Below, piece by piece: positions 1-5,700 of a stretch of 7,509 bases of DNA. Origin of the DNA: SVMC01 sp045601345 (lineage in GTDB: Bacteria; Bacillota; Clostridia; Oscillospirales; Oscillospiraceae). Made by a program: the position numbers and the translations under genes. The stretch spans positions 1 to 7,509 of the forward strand of contig JAZRZL010000013.1 of the NCBI GenBank assembly GCA_045601345.1. The letters run 5' to 3'. Position 1 is the stretch's first letter. Every line of letters begins with the position of its first letter. Under the pieces are notes generated by a model. That model did not search any database. It worked only from the letters and a program-made list of their open reading frames with translations, and was not told the origin of the DNA.

Positions 1-468
1 ACGATAGCAGGTGTAGGTATCGCCTTCCTTGACGATTCTGAACCAGTAGGTTGCACCGTCAGAAGCAAGGCCGGGTTCGCTATTCATGGTTTCGTGGGTA
101 ATGGCACCATCCTTACGGATGAAGTCCTGGATTGCGCCGTCGCCGCCGCGGATACCGGCAGCATTCTGGTAGTCTTCCATTGCATAGAAGCCGAAGAACT
201 GGTAGTAACCATTGCTTGCGCTCTGGTTGAAGACGAACTGCAGGGTTGCCTGCCAATCGCCTTCCACGGGGATGATAACGAGATCCTTAGGCGTGGTGGC
301 TGCATTGCCGGAGAGCTGCTCATTGGCATCTTCAAAGGCATCCTTGGTGGTGACCATGTACAGGCCTTCGCCATCGCGGATGGAGGTAGCATCCTTGTTC
401 ACGATCTCAAACTGATTTGCAGCTGCGGGATCGGTGAAGTCGATATCATCGGGTACGGTTGCACCGAT
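1..468 (-). repeat. Concanavalin-A-like module, copy B (truncated by the edge)
   Basis: Residues 654-809 of the phosphoesterase protein begin IGATVPDDIDFTD and match copy A in the GH115 protein. A hand alignment gives roughly 109 identical residues over about 157, including the blocks AATTPKDLV, IPVEGDW, ASNGYYQFFGFYAM and NAAGIRGGDGA. The pattern resembles the concanavalin-A-like C-terminal domains attached to GH43 xylosidases and DUF1349 proteins, so a carbohydrate-binding role is likely but not shown. DNA similarity continues through the adjoining linker to about 585. Confidence 0.8.
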
Positions 469-2427
469 TCTCGGGATACGCTTGGTCTTGGTTGCATCGC
501 AGCGCTTGCAGACGATAGTCAGAACACCAGTCGTGGTCTCGGTGGGTTCTACCGTGACAGTGCCTTCATCCCAGTCATGGCCGAGCGCATCAACTTTATC
601 AGTTACATAGGAGTAGCCGCATTTGTTGCAAGTATAGGTGGTATAGCCATCAGCAAGGCAGGTCGCTGTGGTAATAACCTGATCGTATGCATGATCGCAG
701 GAGGACGCTGCCAGCGATACGGTATAGCTGGCCAGCTTGGTAATTGGATGGTTTTCCTTGGTACCATCAGCGGGATAGCCATAGCGGTCAATTTTGATCT
801 CTCTATCACGTACATCAATCACACAGCCAGAGGTTACATCCCAGAAAAAGACAGTATCTTCTGTGGCATAGGCTGCATCAATGGTATTTCTGCGAACCAG
901 CTCATAGGCAGTTGCGCCGGGTGCATTTTCTCTTGGGTTGTAGTCGGGACCCTTCAGGGCAGAGCTATGCGCCTGTCCGGCAGAGGAGGTGCCAGAGGAA
1001 TAGGCATAGTCCTTATTGGTGATAAAACCGGCGTTCAGGTAGGTGAAGTTCAGTGTAACGCTGTCACCAATGATGCCGTTTTCCGGGTCAATGGTGCCGC
1101 CGCGAGGGATAAAGGTATTCTCATATTCCTCGGTATGAGAATGTCCAAAGAAAAAGACAATATCTATGCTGTCACCAAATTCATTGAGCAGACTGATGTA
1201 GCCAGGTGCTGTGCCTCCAGCATGATCTGTTCTTCGTGTCTCATCCAGCGGACAATGGGAGGAAATGAACAGAGGCTTCCCCGCATAGTTCGGATTGGCA
1301 TTGTAGCCTTCCAGAAAGGTGTGCAGCTTTTCCAGATTGGAGGACACTTCCCCCAGATTGATGCCATAGAGCACATAGTAGTCATTATAAGCGGCTACGC
1401 CGGTGGCACTTATACCTGCGGCGTTCATATTGTCATGGTTACCCTGATAATAGAAAGCACGTGTAGCGGGGCTAATTTCCTTGATAATCGCATCCACCTC
1501 AGCGCGCTGCACCTCGGTCTGGTTTGCATTGCCGCCGATATGATAGCAATAATCGCCCGCAAACAGTGCACAGTCTGGGGTCAAATCCAGTTCATTGACC
1601 ACATAGCCAAATACATCGCGGACACCGTCATTGTATTCATGCACATCAGAGCAGACAAAGAGAATATTGGAATCCGTATCCCCTGTCACAGGATTGTCCG
1701 ATTCATCAGGATTATCGGGTTTTGCCGCAAGCTCCTTAACCTCTGCTTCGGAAAGCGCTTCCTGATAGATTTTCAATTCGTCAATGGAAGCGTTGAGATA
1801 GGGGTCAACGCTAAACTGGGAGCGGCCAAGCCAGCAATTGGAAAGACTGCCCAACTGGGCAGGATTTTCAGTGAATTGATCACTCGAAACTTGTTTACCG
1901 TTGATAAAAAGCTTCGCTGCACCGTGATCGCAGGTAACAGCCATGTGTGTCCACTGACCGATAGGAAGTAATGATACATTGCCGGTCGCACCCTTTTTAG
2001 AGCCATTGTCTTTCAGCGTCCAGCGGGGACCATTGTCAGTAGGATAATTTGCAGCAAGATAGCAATAATGGCTGTCGTTGTTGCCAAAATCAAGAATATG
2101 GGTGGCGCTGTCATTGGTGACCATCTTCACCCATACGGAAATAGTGTAGTTATCGCCCATCAGAGCATTGGAACCGTTGGGCAGTTGGGCATAAGAATTC
2201 ACGCCATCAAGAGACAAGGCATTGCCGATCAAGCCATCTGCAAGCTTTGCGCCACCCATCAATTGGGCATCAAAGCTTCCTGTGCTGTCCTTTACAATGC
2301 CATTTACCGCTTCATCAAAGCTGAGATAAAGTGCAGGTGTCTTTTCTTCCGCAGCAAATACGGCAGGAAGCGTGAGTAGACTCAGAAGAAGCGCTACACA
2401 CAGCAGGATAGATGTCTGTTTTTTCAT
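1..2427 (-). CDS. Secreted LamG-metallophosphoesterase with concanavalin-A-like module (3' partial)
   Basis: I translated 809 codons by hand from ATG at 2425-2427 to the left edge with no stop. Residues 1-25 form a signal peptide (MKKQ, then a Leu-rich core, cleavage likely after AVFA). Residues about 30-233 are a LamG/concanavalin-A-like domain, with WTHMAVTCD (159-167), LFINGKQV (173-180) and the closing IDELKIYQEALSEAEVKEL (215-233). A Pro/Asp-rich linker follows. Residues about 254-550 are a calcineurin-like metallophosphoesterase. All metal-binding motifs are present: SDVH (D261, H263), GD (D292), GNHD (N330, H331), SSH (H391) and GHSH (H429, H431). A Cys-rich linker (577-650) leads into a concanavalin-A-like module (654 onward) closely similar to one in the upstream GH115 protein. 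The start is supported by GAGAGG eight bases upstream and by the signal peptide. Substrate is unknown: the fold covers phosphodiesterases, nucleotidases and phosphatases. A C-terminal SLH anchor beyond the edge is a guess based on the neighbour. Confidence 0.9.
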   Translation of the reverse strand, partial: MKKQTSILLCVALLLSLLTLPAVFAAEEKTPALYLSFDEAVNGIVKDSTGSFDAQLMGGAKLADGLIGNALSLDGVNSYAQLPNGSNALMGDNYTISVWVKMVTNDSATHILDFGNNDSHYCYLAANYPTDNGPRWTLKDNGSKKGATGNVSLLPIGQWTHMAVTCDHGAAKLFINGKQVSSDQFTENPAQLGSLSNCWLGRSQFSVDPYLNASIDELKIYQEALSEAEVKELAAKPDNPDESDNPVTGDTDSNILFVCSDVHEYNDGVRDVFGYVVNELDLTPDCALFAGDYCYHIGGNANQTEVQRAEVDAIIKEISPATRAFYYQGNHDNMNAAGISATGVAAYNDYYVLYGINLGEVSSNLEKLHTFLEGYNANPNYAGKPLFISSHCPLDETRRTDHAGGTAPGYISLLNEFGDSIDIVFFFGHSHTEEYENTFIPRGGTIDPENGIIGDSVTLNFTYLNAGFITNKDYAYSSGTSSAGQAHSSALKGPDYNPRENAPGATAYELVRRNTIDAAYATEDTVFFWDVTSGCVIDVRDREIKIDRYGYPADGTKENHPITKLASYTVSLAASSCDHAYDQVITTATCLADGYTTYTCNKCGYSYVTDKVDALGHDWDEGTVTVEPTETTTGVLTIVCKRCDATKTKRIPRIGATVPDDIDFTDPAAANQFEIVNKDATSIRDGEGLYMVTTKDAFEDANEQLSGNAATTPKDLVIIPVEGDWQATLQFVFNQSASNGYYQFFGFYAMEDYQNAAGIRGGDGAIQDFIRKDGAITHETMNSEPGLASDGATYWFRIVKEGDTYTCYR
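469..699 (-). repeat. Cys-rich linker 4 (phosphoesterase protein)
   Basis: Residues 577-653 read CDHAYDQ, TATCLADG, YTCNKCG, DALGHDW and CKRC in order. It sits between the phosphoesterase domain and the concanavalin-A-like module. It shares with linker 1 the long second half, the CxRC pair and the IPRIGATVPDD exit sequence, so linker and module probably moved together. Confidence 0.72.
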
Positions 2428-2435
2428 ATGGTTTT

Positions 2436-2441
2436 CCTCTC
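2436..2441 (-). promoter_or_regulatory. Ribosome binding site of the phosphoesterase gene
   Basis: GAGAGG on the minus strand, followed by AAAACCAT and then ATG, is a purine-rich Shine-Dalgarno sequence at an eight-base spacing. It supports the start at 2427, the ATG that also begins the signal peptide. Confidence 0.75.
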
Positions 2442-2458
2442 TTTTTACAAGCAATAAT

Positions 2459-2479
2459 ACAGTGCTTTTTAACCACTGT
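2459..2479. promoter_or_regulatory. Short inverted repeat in the phosphoesterase leader
   Basis: ACAGTG (2459-2464) and CACTGT (2474-2479) are perfect 6-bp arms around a nine-base A/T-rich centre. The repeat falls within the first bases of a P1 transcript, where a repressor operator or small 5' hairpin could act. It is short enough to be chance. Confidence 0.25.
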
Positions 2480-2488
2480 TGCATTCAT

Positions 2489-2517
2489 ATTATACCATGT
2501 TATACCATGAAGCGAAA
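2489..2517 (-). promoter_or_regulatory. Proximal promoter (P1) of the phosphoesterase gene
   Basis: The minus strand carries a perfect extended -10, TGGTATAAT (2489-2497). The -35 candidate 17 bases upstream, TTTCGC (2512-2517), is weak. Extended -10 promoters tolerate a poor -35. Start would be near 2482, leaving a leader of about 55 bases. It may be a real second promoter, or only a by-product of the repeated ATGGTATAAT decamer in this region. Confidence 0.45.
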
Positions 2518-2531
2518 GCGAATGGTATAAT

Positions 2532-2583
2532 TGTGCATCGTTTTCGATTGCCCCGTAAGGGGCGAGAAAATGGCACATTTTTT
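2532..2583 (+). terminator. Terminator-like three-stem hairpin, plus orientation
   Basis: TGTGC (2532-2536) pairs with GCACA (2573-2577), TTTTC (2541-2545) with GAAAA (2566-2570), and GCCCC (2550-2554) with GGGGC (2559-2563). A GTAA loop of GNRA type closes the inner stem in plus-strand RNA. Six T residues follow at 2578-2583, so in plus orientation it resembles an intrinsic terminator. No plus-strand gene precedes it. In minus-strand RNA the same hairpin would sit in the P2 leader without a U-run, so it could be leader structure instead. Confidence 0.4.
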
Positions 2584-2606
2584 GTATAATAATTGCGTCA
2601 GTAATT

Positions 2607-2636
2607 ATTATACCATTTTTATCCAGTTTTTTGCAA
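2607..2636 (-). promoter_or_regulatory. Distal promoter (P2) of the phosphoesterase gene
   Basis: On the minus strand there is TTGCAA (2631-2636; four of six consensus -35 bases), an 18-base spacer, and an extended -10, TGGTATAAT (2607-2615), with perfect TATAAT. Expected transcription start is near 2600, giving a leader of roughly 170 bases that would contain the hairpin region. It lies just downstream of the GH115 terminator, as expected for an independent transcription unit. This is the best sigma-A-type match in the intergenic region, predicted by eye only. Confidence 0.65.
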
Positions 2637-2660
2637 GTGATTTTTGTACAACAATGGGAA

Positions 2661-2710
2661 TGTGTAAAAACACGAAAAGCGCCCTGACCGCTTGAAAATG
2701 GTCAGGGCGC
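2661..2710 (-). terminator. Intrinsic terminator of the GH115 gene
   Basis: A perfect 11-bp inverted repeat, GCGCCCTGACC at 2679-2689 and its complement at 2700-2710, encloses a 10-base loop. Read on the minus strand, the GC-rich stem is followed by TTTTCGTGTTTTTA. It lies about 45 bases past the TGA of the GH115 gene. This separates its transcript from the downstream gene. The plus-strand side has no T-run, so it should work in one direction only. Confidence 0.88.
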
Positions 2711-2754
2711 GGCTGGATTTGTCAGCTAGAGTCTTTTCGTATGGTTATTGTTTA

Positions 2755-5700
2755 TCAGTCTTCCAGATAGCGCATGATAATGGTTGCAATCTGGGCGCGG
2801 GTGGCGTTGGCTTTTGGTGCGAGGATGGTGTTGGTAGTGGTCTTTATGCCGGTGATGAGACCCTTCTGTGTTGCCCAAACCAGAGCATCTTTTGCGTAAT
2901 TGCCGGCCTGATTTGCGTCCGGGAAATTCAGTGTGCCGGTAACATCGGGGCTTCCGGCGTAACGATAGAGAATGGTGGCAATTTGTTCGCGGGAGATATT
3001 TGCCTCTGGCCTGAAGGTGTTGTCCTCGTAGCCATTGACAATGCCGTTTCCAGCTGCCCACTTGACTGCGTCGGTATAGTATCTGCCAGCTTCTACATCT
3101 GTGAAGGTGACTTCTGAAGTAGATGCGGCCTTATTACCGGCAATGCGGTAGAGAATAGTGACCAGCTGGCCACGGGTGACCGTGCCGTTCGGCTTGAAGA
3201 GCGTATTGGAAATGCCATTCATCAATTCGTTTTCAACGCAGTAATCAATACCTATGTGTGCCCAGCTACCGGGCTTGGGGCTATCTGTGTAGTCCTTAGC
3301 CGGACAGCTTGCTCCGCCATCGCATACGTAGTCGGGATCCTTTGCGCCGCAGAGGGTACACTTGCCATTGACATAATCATGGTCGAGTGTGGGAATTACG
3401 GTAACTTCCTTATAGTCACAGCGAGAACAGGTCTTAGTGACAGAACCAGCAGTGGTGCAGGTTGCGGCAAGTGTGGTTTCCTTTAGATCGTGACCAAGAG
3501 CGGCCACTTCGTCAGCAATGTAGTTGTCTCCACAGGTACAGGTGTAAGTGGTATAGCCCTTTTCCGTACAGGTGGGTGCGGTGATGACCTTGGTATACTG
3601 GTGTGTATGGGGTTCAGAACCAACCGGGCGGCCAAAGACCTGAACCTCAAGAATACGTGCCCAACCATCGAAGGTATCCTCTTGATCAATATCAATCTTA
3701 ATGTACTGTGCCGTTACAGGTACAGACTTTTCAAAGCGCTGCCATGCCAGATTGTTGCCGCTGTCGCCTTCAGCAAACACCGTCCATTTGCTTCCATCCT
3801 CGGAGTAGGAAACGGTAATGCCCTTGAGACCGAGGTTCGTGGTTTCGCCCATCTCAGTGATGCCGCTTTCTACAGAATCGGGTACCTGACTGATGACATC
3901 GACAATGGAGATGTTCCGCAGCTCCGAGAGGGTGATGGTCAGGGTTGCGGGCAGATTCTCAGATGCCCAGCGAATGCGGGTGGACTTGATGCGGGTGCCG
4001 TCAATGACATTGTTGGCGTTGCCTTCCACACCGGAGGAGGCAGTTACGCTGCCGCCATTGGTGCGCAGTGCATAGTTGACCAGCTCATCCACATAAACCT
4101 CGCCGCAGCGGGTACATTTGCCATCCACAAAGTCATGACCCAGTGCGGGAACCTCGTTATCGGTGTAGCTCTTACCGCAGACGGTGCAGGTGTAGGTGGT
4201 GTAGCCCTTCTTTACACAGGTGGGAGGCGTGACAACAGATTCATAAGTATGCTCATGGCTCGGTGCGCCACCGGCATCCTCGAATTTAATGGACTTGACA
4301 TAGAACTGATAGCCTTCGGTCATGCCGGTATAGGCATCAATTGCAATCTTGTCAGCCTCAATGCCGGTATCCTCATAGGAGAACATTTCGGTGAATTCAT
4401 CACCATCGGAGGAGCGCAGACAGGTGTAGGTGGTGCCTTCCTTGACCAGCTTGTACCAGTAGGTGCCATTGGAGGCAAGACCCGGCGTAGAATTGAGGTC
4501 AGAGGAGTCAGCAGTCACGGTTCCGCCAACGCGCAGGAAGTTCTGCATAGCGCCATCGCCGCCACGGATACCGGCAGCATTTTCATAGTCCTGCATGGCG
4601 TAGAAGCCGAAGAACTGATAATAGCCGTTGGAGGCATTGCCCTGACTGAAATCAAATTCCATGGTAGCTGCCCAATCACCTTCGACAGGGATGAGAACCA
4701 GATCCTTCGGTGTGGTAGCTGCACTGCCGGAGAGCTGGTCGTTGGCAGGCTCAAAGCCATCCTTGGTGGTGATCAGGTACAGACCCTGACCCTCACGGAT
4801 TTCGGTCACATTCTGATTGATCACTTCGAAGCGGTCAGCAGAGGAAGCGTCGGTAAAGTCGATATCATCGGGCACAGTAGCGCCGATTCTGGGAATGCGG
4901 ATATCCTTTTCAGCACCGCAGCGCTGGCAGACGCAGTGCTTGGAGCCAGCCATGGTTTCGGTAGCTTCTCTGGTGAGAACGCCTTCGTTCCAGTCATGGC
5001 CGAGTGCCTTCAGTGTGGTGGTAATGGTAACCCCGCAGATGGTACACTTGCCGGTCTCAGAACCGGGCTGGGTGCAAGTGGGTTCAACGCGGATGCTTTC
5101 ATAAACATGGTCATGATCCACATAGGCCTCAAATACCATTTCCTGCTGTTCGGGGATAGCATCGCCCTTGCGGAAGCTCTGGGGAGCACCCAGATAGGAG
5201 GACTTATAAGAGGAACCCTTGGAAATCACGATCTTTTGCAGCAGCAGGTTCTGATCCATCGCATAAATGCGGACGGTGTTCAGACCTTCGTTCAGGTTGA
5301 AATTGCCATAGGACATGGTATGACCGCAGTTGAGGATGTTGTCATACCAGCCGTTGCCGCCGGCAACATAGTTATTTGTCAGTGCATTTTTCGTCTGAAT
5401 TGCACCGCCGTTGACCTGAAGTGCGAAGTTCAATTCCTTGCCTTCAAAGAAGGAAATGTCGTTGCTCTGGCCGAAGAAGATATTCAGAGAGTAGTTGCCG
5501 CTCTGTCCTGCGGGGACATAGACGGTGTAATCCAGCCACGGGCCTTCGCCTGCGAGGCAGTCATCGGTATAGACGGGGAAGGGCTTAACGCTGCCTTCGG
5601 TCTTGCCGTAGCCGGGGATGGAGACCCAGCCGACTTCTTTGTTGTCGCTGCCCTTGGAATGGCCGGTACCCATTGCGGTATAGTGGTCAGCGATGAAGGA

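Larger units (their letters stand above)
2489..2616. repeat. Hairpin-rich intergenic element with ATGGTATAAT-type decamers
   Basis: Three inverted repeats fill this stretch almost end to end. Hairpin 1 pairs TTATACCAT (2500-2508) with ATGGTATAA (2522-2530). Hairpin 2 (2532-2577) has three 5-bp stems. Hairpin 3 pairs GTATAATAATT (2584-2594) with AATTATTATAC (2603-2613). The decamer ATGGTATAAT occurs exactly on the minus strand at 2489-2498 and 2607-2616 and on the plus strand at 2522-2531. Near copies are at 2499-2508 (one mismatch, minus) and 2581-2590 (two mismatches, plus). No credible ORF lies here. It could be a dispersed intergenic repeat, a set of regulator sites, or a structured leader; the sequence alone does not decide. 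Confidence 0.6.

Noticed and set aside
94..1971. Long plus-strand open frame of 625 codons
   Set aside because: It lies codon-for-codon opposite the phosphoesterase gene. It has no recognisable domain, while the minus strand gives a signal peptide, LamG and a full set of metallophosphoesterase motifs.
2371..2427. Lipoprotein signal for the phosphoesterase (Cys10 in the hydrophobic core)
   Set aside because: The residues before Cys10 (SILL) do not form a lipobox and the Cys lies too early in the core. A normal signal peptidase site after AVFA fits better.
2315..2578. Minus-strand 87-codon open frame running through the intergenic hairpins
   Set aside because: It overlaps the start of the phosphoesterase gene in another frame, crosses the promoter and hairpin region, and has no good ribosome binding site or domain.
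2489..2616. CRISPR array or transposon end
   Set aside because: The decamers are short, in both orientations and unevenly spaced, with no unique spacers. No transposase or long terminal inverted repeats are visible.
2692..3117. Plus-strand open frame opposite the SLH repeats
   Set aside because: Antisense shadow of a clear SLH triplet; it begins inside the terminator loop and has no supporting signal.
2755..3304. Dockerin or sortase anchor at the C-terminus
   Set aside because: There is no LPxTG motif with hydrophobic tail and no paired calcium-binding dockerin motif; the C-terminus is three SLH repeats.
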